Below, one piece after another: positions 25,091 through 38,200 of a DNA stretch of 64,000 nt. The DNA is from Paraspadella gotoi (lineage: Eukaryota; Chaetognatha), in NCBI GenBank assembly GCA_051294375.1, contig CM119266.1, positions 25,482,519 through 25,546,518 on the forward strand, read 5' to 3'. The translations under genes and the position numbers were made by a program. The notes under the pieces were generated by a model. That model ran no database searches. It was not told where the DNA came from and worked only from the letters and a program-made list of their open reading frames with translations. Within the stretch, counting starts at the first letter, position 1. The number at the start of each line of letters is the position of its first letter.

Positions 25091-28000
25091 TCACTTTTTC
25101 ACTCCCCTTGCTGGCACGGGAGGGGGGATAGTGCGACTGGGAACGGGTGGCGGGGGACCGACTCCTCCTCGGCTTCTCGGGGGAACCGCAGGGACGCCAT
25201 TGGCGGGACGGCGGGGAACGCTGCAGTGAAGGACAGAAAAACCAAATAAAGATAAAAATTAAGATATACATATATAGATATAGAAAAATTGCTCACCTTG
25301 GCGGAATAGACGGACCATGAGTGGGCGTGGACCGACTGGGAACTGCTGGGGCGCCGTTGGCATCGGGGGATGGCAAAGCTTTGGCAGCGGGCAAGGCTGG
25401 CGGCGGTGCCGACGGCGGGGGGCGGGAGGAAGAGAGAGAGGGCGGGGCGGCGTAGGTAGGCGGTGTGGCCGAAGCCGACGGGGGCGCCGTTGTCGTCGAA
25501 ACCGGCGCTTTCGAGGGTGGCGGAGGTGGCGTTGCAAAGGGATCGTCGAATGGTGGTGACGAGTCGACGTTAAAACCGGATTCGGGGGCCCAACTCGCGG
25601 CCATGGGTGCCGGGAGTGGCACGGGGGCGCATGGAGGAGCTTCGTCTGGCTCGGAACCCCAACCGGATTCGCTGTTGTATTCAGAAAAGAAAGAACCTGG
25701 GGTTTGCTGCAAACACGATTTCCACTGACTTTAAAAATAATCCTGTTCAGTCTTTCCAAACCTAAAAGGATCATGAGTCTCATTCTTAAAGGGAGCTTCA
25801 TTATGTTCGGCGTGAGCGGTACCATCGTCACCCCAGGCCTCGTTCGGATCCGTGACGATTGGCCGAAAGGATTTGGCGCCGGTTTCGTCACCAGCGGAGA
25901 CGAGCGACTCTTGAGATCTGACGGTAAAGAGGGAATTATGATGTGTAAAGCTTTAGGCTAAAGTATATCTTCAATTTTAAATTTTTGAATCCAATTCACA
26001 GCACCTAGCGTGGGCGGCGAGCGAGGAGGCCGACGGACAGCGATGCATTGGGTCGTCGTCGGCGCCAGGAACGCCCAGGCTGGACTCGGTCTTTGCGGCA
26101 ACTCCCCCGGGGGCCGAGGATTCTACAAAAGAAAGTAATGAGTGTTATACCAGAACAAAGCGCGTCCGATCCTGTGCGGTGCAATTGGGTAGATTTCGCC
26201 AGGACACTAACCGCAATCGTATGCAAGAAAGCTTGCATAAAGAGCAGCGTAATCTTTGTTAGCAAAAAAGTTTTGAAGATCCGATTACGTAGAGATGTTT
26301 GAAATCAGAAATATTGTAATAATAAACTATCAAAAAGCGTTCTAACCGGGGGTGAGAGCCGGAGGCGCGGGACGTGGCGGCGGCGGACGGGCGGGTCCCG
26401 ACTTCGGTCGAGGAGGTTTCGGTCCCGGACTTCTCGCCGGCGAAGAAGGAGCCAACGACTGGAGCGTCTCAGTCAAAAAATCGACTTCCGGTTCGTCGCT
26501 GAAGACAAAAAAGATTGCATAAAAAAAAGGAAAAGAAAAAAGGTCCGGCGCAGCGAGCATACCACGGAGTGAGATCGATGGGGGTGTTGCGCCCCGACGT
26601 GAATGGGGATCGAGCGACGCCCGGTAGGTTCAGAAGTCCGCCGCTGGGGTCAAAAGCTTGAAAGTCTGGTACCTGAATAAAAACAGTTACCGATTTCGAA
26701 AAAAAAAAATGTAATTGGCAATAATAAAAAAAGGTCATGGTTCAAAAAGCGCGAGCGTTTCGTTGAAGCTTGAGTGCAATCGAAAGCCACGCATACGATG
26801 ACTTAAAAACAAATTTAAAAATGAAAACTGGGAGATTCAGATTGGGAAAATCGGCAATCGGATCTTAAAAGAGGGAATTATCAAATTTTCAATCCATAGG
26901 GGGAAAAAATTGCATTCGGAAAGTGACACGAAAATCCTGAACGATTGTTCGGTTGGTTCTCCAGTCTCAGCTTCTTTCTCATAAGAAATTAAAAAAACCT
27001 TTACATATATTCAATCTTTGTTTATTGTTTATGATTTATGGTAAAGATATAAACAGGAAGCCGAAACTGAAAAACGTTTTTAATTATTTCGGCCTTTGTC
27101 TCGGACATTACAATTAGGTGCAACGAGTTTTTCTTTATTTTCTCCCTGTGCAAAACATACCGTCTCCTAAAATCGTGAGATGAAGCGATAAATAGATCAG
27201 CAATCGCGAATAAATGTATTTTTGCAAACAATTGTGAAAGAGATAAATAAATCTCCAACCTGAAACTCTTCCCCGAGGAGATGGCACGAAACGTGGTTGT
27301 AGAGTGGTTGGACTTGTCCTTCCAAATCTAGCGCCTTTTCCAATTCACCACAATAAGACTCGAACCATTTTTCGTTTGCGAGACGCGCTCTGATAAAACG
27401 ATGTGATATAAGTGATAATATACATCCAATCGTCGCGAACGTTCAAACACTGACGTTCAAAACAACCTGAGTTTGAGCGTGGAAGAGTTAACGTTGAGTT
27501 GGTCGAGGCGTTCCACGGCTTCGAGCGCCATTTTCCCGGTTTTCAATGTGAGTCGCATCGATAAATCGACGAATCTGAATTGGCGGGAAAATGTTTTTTA
27601 CGAGAATCTGAGGTAACCATCAAGCTATAGACTAAAAACTACTTTCCTCCATTACCTGATCAATAAAATGTCTCCGATCTCCGAGACAACGTCCATGACG
27701 AGTCGCTCCGCCTCGTCGTCGATCGTTGCTTCCGATCCGGAGGATTCGATCGCGGTCACGCAGACGGTGGCATCCCGCGGTCCGTGAGACGAAAGTAGCG
27801 ACTTTACAGCTAAAGATTTCATATTAGTGGTAAATAAGTCGACAATTTCGTCATCACAACCTATTTGTAATTGTTTTTTAACTCACTTTTCATCCTCATC
27901 TCTCTGTCGGCCTCAAAGACTTCGATGTCGAACCAGGCTACGACCGGACGATGGTCGGACGTCTTCAACTCTCCGCGTCCATAGAAGAGCAAGTTTCCTT

Positions 28001-31000
28001 GGTGGACTTCCACGTCGCGAGTCAATTGGCGCCGGCGCCACAGCACGCGATCTGCGAGCGCGGACGAGCGAGTTGGGACGATGAGAAGTATGAGAGGGTT
28101 TGGGAAAACAAAAGATTCACTTGAGCACTTAGTAAAGGCACTTATAGAGCCCTATAAATATAAATGTTACCCGTCCACGCAGGGCATCGACATTTTTCGC
28201 TCGTGTCGTAATCGTCGGAAAAGAGATCGTATTTGTAGGTGGGAGGGAAGTTGATCTCTCCTTCTACGAAACCGGCGAAGACACGATTGTCCTTTTTCTG
28301 TTGAGGAAACAACATCCACAATTGAAGCAGGCAAGAGAAAATCATTCCAAGAAGTAGTAAATTAATAACATAATGTAGTGATGTAATATCACTACCCGTT
28401 GGATACGACTGTTCGCCACTCACTTGAAGGTTAAGCTGGTCGCCTTCTGCGAGCAGGTGCCAGTTTTCTTGCTTGATCAAGTGTTTCACTTGATCGTTAG
28501 CCATGTCGATTCTGATTACAGAAACTTTTTTGTAGCGAAAATAATAGCAAGCAGTTGCAGACGCTAAAAAACCTTACCTGTAATTAAAGTCCCCGCACCA
28601 AAAAACGTAGTCATGGTTGATGATGTTCCGTCCTCGGCAGATGTCGGGTGGAAACTGTATGCGTCTCGTGATCTCATGGTAATTCTCGTTCCGTTCTGCC
28701 ATGGATTTTTTTATTTATTTAATTTTAATATTATTTAATACGAAACTCTTTTCAATATTCACCTTTAATCTCCTTTTGTCCAGCAGCCAAATGTGCGCAA
28801 ACGAAGCATAGCGATGTGGACTTATACAAAAATCGAATCGCCACGCCCCCTTTATTTCCGGCAGCGCCACCTACGATAGGCGGAGGTGCGTGAAAGGGGT
28901 CTAATGATTGGGATTTCAACGCAGCGACTCACCCAGTCCGGTTTTGACCGTATTAACGGCCACGTCCCTTATATGTGGTGCAAGCTTCCGTTTCGTAAAA
29001 ACGTAGAGACAAACCCCGACTAGTTGTTCCGAGTATATCGGCATGAATGGCTCTCCTGAATTCAAGAAACACCTTCGATAAAAAAGTTTCTGGTTGTTTC
29101 ACAATAAAAAGAAAAATGCTAGCATAACTTAATCAATAGTTTAAATTTAAACAAAATTTAAATCAACACACCAGTACTAGTTTTATTTATCAAAATTTAC
29201 CACATGGGTTTTTTTAATTGTGCACATGACCCTCTCAACTGTTTATCATTCATCATTTGTTGATTAAAAAGGCCGTTGGGAAAAAAAGAAGAGACGGCGG
29301 CTAATTTTAACTCCAATCAAAACGCCGGCAGCGACGGCCATGCAAAGGTCCCAACGTATGCAAGACAGAAGAAACGAAAAAAAACGCCAAGCCGACGAAA
29401 GGAGGAACAGGACCGACCATATAAATAAGAGGGTTCTCAGCACAATCGACAGCGACAACTGCTGCTGCGTTCGACGTAAATCGCGAGTCAACAAGCTGCG
29501 TACGGTGTCCCAATTCTTCAAAACGTTGGAGCCAACCCAACTTCCGTAAATCACGGCTGAAATTATACATGAAAGGGGATTGATAAAGATGACTGTACCG
29601 ACTTTGTCAAAATAAAAATTGATTTGGGACCTGCGACTCGCACAGGATAAAAGTAAAAAATTTTTAACGACCAGCTTGAGATCTTGTCACGAAAAGGAGA
29701 CCAATCGTGCACAAATGTGTCGATTAGCAACCGTTTCAAAGAAAACTTTCGAATTTCCGGGTGAAGTTCGTCCTTATATTCTTTAGAATCGTTGTCGGCA
29801 ATTGAATCTTTAGTATCTTCTTCATCTTATTTATATCATATAGTAAATGGGTTTTAATTGTATTAAGTTAAACAATGACAGAGAAGCAAAACATAACTAA
29901 ACCAACCGAAAAAATGAGGTTGCTTAAAGAGTTCGGAATCTCCAAAAGCGTACGAGCGGCTTGGGAAAACTGAAACCTGGTAAATGCGTACAAAGTACTA
30001 ATCAAATGATTTCAACAGCGAATTGAGGCGAATTTGAGCGACTAGTGTAACTGAGAGAATACTTGCTGAATATCACCGATCAAAGCGAAGAACGCCCAAA
30101 AAATGATAGCCAAAACGATCCAACCAACGTGGGACGAAGCACGACCAGAAACCATATTTTTGTTTGTATAGACCGAAAGTATTCAGTATTTTTTATGCTT
30201 TTCAATTTCACCTCCGACTCCATTATTAATATGTATATAGGGGGCGGGCGAGGAAGGCTATTCCGCACAACTGCTTCAAATTGCTTTCAAATGTGTGAGA
30301 AAAACCGTTGTTATTGAAAAATGCTCAGAATCTCTAAACCTGTCAATTCGATTTATTTTTACTCAAACGACCCACCAGTGGCGTTGAGTGTCTTGAGGAT
30401 TTCCGCCGCCCAGATTCTTTGATTTTCCGAACTGGTCTTGATCATGTTCTTGGCGTCGAGGTCTACCATCTCCTCGAACCCCACGGCGTAGACGTCGGGG
30501 ATGGAGCTCCATTCGGCCGATTGGTCCAGGATCTTAACGAGGAAAGGCATAGGTAGACTGAAATTTGCCAACTCGAATGAACTTAATTTAACTCAAACAG
30601 TAAATAGCTCTCACAGTCTCCGGTCGGTTCTGCTTCGCGATCGTCGGAGCGTCGACGAGCCAATCGGCCAGCGACGTCTGATGACGGAAGGCGATGTTGG
30701 TCACGTTCTTTCCGCCGTTGACGTTCCACGTTCCAACGCACACTCGTAACGAGGAAGGCGTCACGTAATCCTAAAACCGGTGGGGAACGTTCTATAATTA
30801 TGAAACGACGCCGAGAAAACGACTTTTTAATGCTTAATTCATAACTTCGTGGACACCAACACATCTCTTAAAATATTAACTAAAACATTCCAGCAGAATT
30901 GACTGGACCTGATGTTTAACGATGAGGTCGCGTAAAAGAGGAAAAGAAAGGTGAAGTAGGTTGTTGCCAAGAAGGGCATAAACTTTGTCCCCAAGTTCAG

Positions 31001-34000
31001 TTTTCAACGTATTGCCATAAAGAAGCAAATCAATGGCCTAAAAAAACAAAAAAAAAAAACTAGAATTCAGAAGTTTGTAGTTTTAGTTTTAATATTTAGT
31101 ATAGGCTAGCTGTTAATAAATTTCCTTAAGAGTAAAAAAATTGACAAGTAAAATGTAGTTTCGTATATTATTCAAAGGGGATATTCAATAATAAGAGTGA
31201 TGGAGTCCTTAAACCACCAAAGCCTGTCCAAATTCAGCGCAACATAGCTTATACATTAAATTAATGGATATTTTTATATTGGTTGTACTAATTTCATATA
31301 GAGTATCCTAGTTTAAATTTCCTACAGCAATTCTATCTAGAAATAATTTTTATCTTTACTAACTTCTAATTATCTCGCAATCTCGGCCACCGGCTCTCAA
31401 TCATCTGCTCGTTCGAAACCACTAAAACCAGACCAAAAACCGTTGCATGGCAACGAAACAAAGCCCAATTTGGCCAGAGAAGATTCGTGCCATGAACCAT
31501 AACTCCGTTGGCAAAACTGAAAAAGAAAACAAAAATGTCGATCATCCTCAGTAAAAAAAAATGTTTTATTTAACGGGGGTACAAAGCAAAATGTAGCTCT
31601 CTGCGTTTTTACCGCTCTACCGCGAAGAAAAAACTTTAGACATGGCACGGAATACAAGTTTCCGATCGAAATGCAGCGAGTTGGTCTCATTGAGACAAAG
31701 CAATGCGATGGCCTCGACGATATACATCTTGAGGGAGACTGGACCGACCGGATTCTTGCTGAAGGAAGAGGGAGAGGCAAAAAAGTTTAAAGTGCTGCTC
31801 GGCGATCCTCACACTTGTACATGTCCAAGTTTTGTTAAAGATAGGGAACTATGCAGGTTCGAACATATCGATAGATTTCTAGGGTGGACACTTACCAATG
31901 TTTGCATGAGAAATTAAAAATCCGTTGACCTACAATTTTTAACGCTTCTTCAGTCACATCTGCTGGGTGCTGTTGCGCAAGTTCCGAGTTTCGCCCGACA
32001 ATCCCATCTCGTGGCAACAGGGTCTCGTAGAAAGGGAAATTAGCGAACTGCTTCGCGGACTTCACGACTTTCAGCGTCGCCAACGTGAACACCAAAGGAA
32101 GCAACTAAAGAAGCTTAACGATTCGTTGAGATCCGACGGCGCCAAAGGACGGCCCGTAATCGAGCAAAGACACATCGAGGAAGACGACGTCTGTGCCATC
32201 TGTCAGGTAACTTCTTAACACTACCAGGAAAAGTTTATACACATATTGTATTTATATTTGTAGAAGTCATCTAAATGATATACATCATTGAAACAGGAAG
32301 AACTTTTACTGAAGAAACTGCCGCTTACTTACTGCAAGTATGGATGCGGTAATTCCATTCACATCAAATGTATGAAAGTTTGGGCGGAACATCAAAGAAG
32401 ATCGAGCATCGGGCAAGAAGGGAAGGACGAGGTCAAGTGCCCATTTTGTCGAGAAGATTTCGGCTCCCTTGCCGCCTTACTAAAGGTGTTAAAAGATGAT
32501 CGGTAGAGCGATTTTAAGTGAATATCTAAATTCAATTCATTCTTTTTGGGGGGATTGGAAGGAATATCGAACGGCCCAAGACAAGTTTATCGAGAGAACC
32601 AGAGACAAGTTTCGACATCAAGGAACAAAATGTCACGGATGCGACGCGATGCCAATCGTAGGAAAATGCTATCGATGCGAAAACTGTCCTTCTTATCACC
32701 TATGCAACCCTTGCTTCAGCAAGGGGATACACAGGCATCACAGGTACGTTAGTTGGTTGAATTCTTTAATTTTAATATTTTTTTGTAAACAAGTATTTCT
32801 CATGTAAAAATTGCAGATTCGCGTGGCGTCAAAAGACGAACCAAGTTTGGCATCCTGCAGAACGTCCTTCTGGTTCAGCACTTCCTGAGGCCATTGTTCG
32901 ATCACTCATGAACAGGTAACAAATCAATTAAGTCATTTTCATAACTGTTATGACGTGTCACCAGTGGTCCACGTCTAAGCTCTCTACATCATTTATCTAA
33001 AATAACTTTTATTATTAATCATTATTTAATATTTATCACTCAACAGAACTCTCACTTCAGCGGATTACGATCTCCTTTCTCAGCTAGACAGCGTGGCCCA
33101 TGACGCCTCGGATTCGCCGATAGACGCGGATCCTACTTGCCCCGATTATATCGTCGCCTCTATCCCAACGGAAGTCGTTTCCGACGGTGAGAGAGAAGTG
33201 GGAGTTTTCCGTTTTAATATCCCTATTGATGTTTCCACGTGGGTTTCTTCGCAGATTCGCCCCTCCTTGAACTGGGAAACGAATGCGCGGTTTGTTCTTA
33301 TCGTTATCGACGTTACGAACGCGTGAAAATCTTGCCGGGTTGCAAGCACAAGTTCCATATAGAGTGCATTGATAGGTGAAATATTCTGTATATTTGAGAT
33401 TATATTAACTTCTGGGATTTTTAATAATTTATCTACACCCGTTTACAGATGGTTGCTGCACTCTCGCGCTACGTGTCCCATCGACGGAAGTCCTGTGACG
33501 GACCCCACGCGCAACCGTCGACGACGGCCGCGTTCACGAAACAACCAAAACCGAGGGCGAGATGGACCTGCCAATTCAACAGGAGGGAACGAGGCCAAAC
33601 AGTGGCAACCACAACAGAGTCTGGTTGATGAAGGAGGGTTCGTTCTCTTTGGAAACAAAATACGTCCGAGGTTTGAGAATAAGATAAACACCGTGAGGCA
33701 AATCCGATGATAACTATATGCCAATAAGAAAAATTAAGGGAAAAATATTTTATGCAGTGGATGCTGTGATTCGCTGGTCACTTTATCGAGCTTAAACTAC
33801 CAATTTTTTAAATTGTCTTACCATAAGCACTCCTCTTTCTTTAGTTTTTCAATATAGGACAAGCAAATTATATATATTATCTTCATCATGCCAATAATCT
33901 TTTGGCACAAAAAAGCAGTCTTGGAAATTGCTTAGTCATCCAGCTAGAATTATTTGAATAAAGGCTGGAGCATCATTCTCTCAGGAACCAAAAGGTTTAT

Positions 34001-35117
34001 GGACTTAATAGTGGGCAAAAAAAACAATATATCTGTAACACTGCCTTAAAAACTCAATACAAAATTGTTCATTGCACTCGATTTTTAACAAATAGGATTC
34101 GCCGACAATTTGGCGATTTTACCATCTTTGTGAGAAAATAGATTTGAAGTTGTTAATGATAATTGATTAAAATAAAAATTATACACAAAAAATCTTAAAA
34201 ACATAAGGATCGCCGCAATCGCATGAGAAAAATTTGGATTGACAACAAATTTTGATACTAAAAAAATCAAATTTAAGAAAAAAAATTTATAAACAAAGAA
34301 AAATAAGAAAAGAATAAATGTAAAGAAAGAATAGAAAAGAAAGAAAGAATAGAAAAGAAAGAAAGAATAGAAAGGAAAGAAAAAATAGAAAGGAAAGAAA
34401 AAATAGAAAGGAAAGAAAGAATAGAAAGGAAAGAAAGAATAGAAAGGAAAGAAAAAATAGAAAGGAAAGAAAGAATAGAAAGGAAAGAAAGAATAGAAAG
34501 GAAAGAAAGAATAGAAAGGAAAGAAAGAATAGAAAGGAAAGAAAGAATAGAAAGGAAAGAAAGAATAGAAAGGAAAGAAAGAATAGAAAGGAAAGAAAGA
34601 ATAGAAAGGAAAGAAAGAATAGAAAGGAAAGAAAGAATAGAAAGGAAAGAAAGAATAGAAAGGAAAGAAAGAATATAAAAAAATGGAATAGAAAAAAAAA
34701 GAAATGAAAGAAAGGATAGAAAGAATATAAAGAATAGAAAGGAAAGAAAGAATATAAGGAAAGAAAGAAAAGAAAAGAAAGAAAAAATAGAAAGGAAAGA
34801 AAAAATAGAAAGGAAAGAAAGAATAGAAAGGAAAGAAAGAATAGAAAGGAAAGAAAGAATAGAAAGGAAAGAAAGAATAGAAAGGAAAGAAAGAATATAA
34901 AGGAAAGAAAGAAAAATAAAAAAATTACATTTGAGAAGAGAAAATTAATTTATAAACAGAAAGAAAAATTCTATTTTGCGATTGTCAATTTAAAAAATAA
35001 TAAAGTACCGAGGAAAATTAAAGTTACAGTTTCTGAAAAAAAAGAAGAAAAAAAACAAACTATTTCATTGTCAAAAAATAAACTGATCAGCAGACGCAGC
35101 CCCTGAGAAAAAAAAAA

Positions 35118-35207
<90 letters not shown>

Positions 35208-38200
35208 CCAACCGTTTTCGGACGAATCAGCAGCGGCAGCAGCAGAAGCACCCAGAAAAAAAGAAAAATCAAAAGGCAGCAACAGCAGGAGAAAAGAGAG
35301 AAAAAGAATAAGCCCCTGCAGAGCCAGCTGCAGACTTTTTTTTCCCTATGAATCAGTGACTAGGGAAAAGAGAGAGGGAGAGAGACATGTAATTAAAAGA
35401 GAAAAGAGAGAGAGAAATAAATATAAAAATAAAAGAAAAAATTTGTTTGTTTTGATAAAACGTAATCAAAACATTTATTAACTGTCCAGACTCAATTTTA
35501 AGCACATCGATGATGAGAAGCTGTATATAAATTTTCAGCTTCATACACCCACTTATGCGCAAAAGCGTTACAATATCGTCGCAAACGCTAAGCGATTGCG
35601 ACGATAAAAATGTCAAGTAGTTATTTATCATTTAAAAAAATCTGAGTAAGTATCTCATCTCAGTAGAGTACGGCAGTGGTTTATTTCGTATCATCAGATT
35701 TGGCTCACGGGGTAAACTTTTTTTTCTGTATCCCGTTGATTTTAGTGATCTCAGCCCCGAGCGATCTCCATTCTCACCCATCACGTCGGTGCAACTACGA
35801 AACGCGTTGCACGTCGGAGAATTGCCGCCGAGCGACCCCATCTCACAGGTCCTGCGACGGATGCCGGAAAACGTCGCCGTCACCTCTAGGGAAGTGATGG
35901 GGCGACAGAAAGAGGGAAACGGCGGATCGAAACGGCAGCAGGCGCTCTTCCAATTTCCCATGCCAAGAGAAAGACGGAAAAAGACAGGTTAGAAAAAAAA
36001 AAAATTTTAGTCGGATCGACTCTATAATTCACTTTGTCGGTCCGTCCCCTCAATCTTGTTGGGCATTCACTTGTATCATGTCAGAACATTGAATTATGAT
36101 AAATGATGCAAAAAAAAAAAAAAGGATGTCCGTCCGTCTGTCCCACCTTAGCAAAAAAACTCAGTGTGTGATTGAGCTGGATATGAAGTTTCGATGGAAT
36201 CGTGCAAGTGGAAATGAGTTTAAATGGAAAAAAACAAAAAATCTATTTAATATTTGAACGTCAATAACTCATGTGTGGACGGGGCGATTTACTTGAAATT
36301 TTGTATGTGGGTAGGAAAGTGTGTGATTAAGTTGGAAATAGAGTTTCAAGGGAATTGTCTGAGTGGAAATGAATTTTAAATAGAAAAAAAAACCTGCTTC
36401 ACTAATTTATTATGCTTCTTTTTCTTTTTATATTAAATGTAAATGCAAGATGTAATAATTAATCAAATAATTAATCAGTTAATTTATCAATTAATCAATT
36501 AATTAATAAATAATTAATTAATCGGTCAATTAATCAATAAATTATTCAATCAATAAATTTTTTTAGTTATCTATTAATTAATTGTTTGATCAATCAATTT
36601 ATTTAAAAATTAATTATTTAATCAATCAATCAATCAAACAAGTCAATCGTTATCGGCATTATTGTTGTCGCCATCATCGTCGTCATTGCTTTTGTTGTGG
36701 TCAGTGACGAAAAGACCTAAAAACAAACATTTCAGATCAAATGAATTAATTAATATAAATATATAAACTAAAATAATAATTTAATTAATGAATTAATTAT
36801 TTTAATCTGAAATGTTTGTTTTTCGGTCTTTTCGTCGCTGACCACGACAAAAGCAACGACGATGATGGCGACAACGACAATAATAATTATTTTAGTTTAT
36901 ATACTATATAGTTTATATTAATTAAATAATTAATTCATAAATTACCGCTAATGATCGTGGGCAGATCCGACATTGTTTGCTCAAAGTTCAAACTTGTTTA
37001 TTAAAATACTAATATTCATTGTTCATTAACTTTAAGCTTATAATTTATCTTTTCAGTCATTCATGTCGAAGGGACACCAACAACGCCACGCCTACCCATG
37101 CTGCAGGCTTCTGAGGGCGTCATCGCTGCTAAACCGATTTTACATCCCAAAGCATCTATCCCTCATAAAAATAGGTCGCTAGATAATTTACGAATATTAT
37201 TTTTATTTTTATTATTTTTATTATTAGTAAAAGAAGCAAACATTTCCCCAAATCACTTTAGAAAACGCACGACGGACGAGGGTCTGATGCCCCTGATCTC
37301 ACGACTTTCGAGCGTCGACAGCGAGGCTCGAGGCCATGCCCTATCGTCTTCAGTCTCTTCCCGCGAATCTGCTGGTAGAGATTCTCCGAATGGAACCGCC
37401 GTAGATAGGCGGCGGGCCGTGAGTCAAGGATCGATTCAAAGAGGAACATGCCTGCGAGACGCCGAATCAACAACGGGCGCCATGGGACCGAAATCGCGCA
37501 GCATGAACGCCGTCGCGGAGAGAGGCACCGTTTCGAAAACGCGAGCCGAAGTAATGCCGAAACAGGAAAGCCTTTCAATACGCGGCGTCCCAACGAGAGA
37601 AAACCTCGGGGGCGGCGGAAAAGATGAAGATGTTTCGCCCCTATTTCCGGAACCGACGCGCTTATCGATCGGATTGGCGGCGGGGCAACTGGCGAATTTT
37701 TCGCGAGGGTTACTAATGTCGACATCAAACACACCGCTGACGGTAGGGACATCGGCAGAAAGGGCCTTCGGGGGCGGAGACCACATAAGTTACGGAAGAC
37801 GAATCGGACAAGCAAAGCGATTGGCACAGCCGGGACGGTTGATGGCATTGCACAGAGGGGAGCCGACGAGGTGCTGAGTATTAACTTTTTATAAACATTT
37901 TAAAAAGTAGCTTATAATTTTGACTCTCTTATATCAGTGAGGAGGTTCCGTCGCAACCAACTTCTTCCGGCGCTGAAGACACAACCGGAGCAATTGAATT
38001 TAACGTTGTCGCCCTTACCTCCCCACTGTCAACATTGACGGAAGCAAGACTGACTAATCAACTCCAATAATATGTTTTTTTTACCGTGGTTTATGAATAA
38101 CTTGCCTAATTGTTTATTATTCTCACTTAGAATGTCGCTAAGAATTTTCAAGAATAAAATTTTAATTTTAATTAATTTTAGTACGAATCGTTTATTGAAT

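Noticed and set aside
30501-30557. Use of the upstream TTTCAG acceptor for synaptojanin exon 13
   Set aside because: It puts a stop in frame; the acceptor at 30533-30534 keeps the frame and the family alignment.
37258-37848. 196-codon minus-strand frame
   Set aside because: It is the antisense of ZSWIM2 exon 11, whose splice sites and phase fit; the minus frame has no splice-compatible partners.
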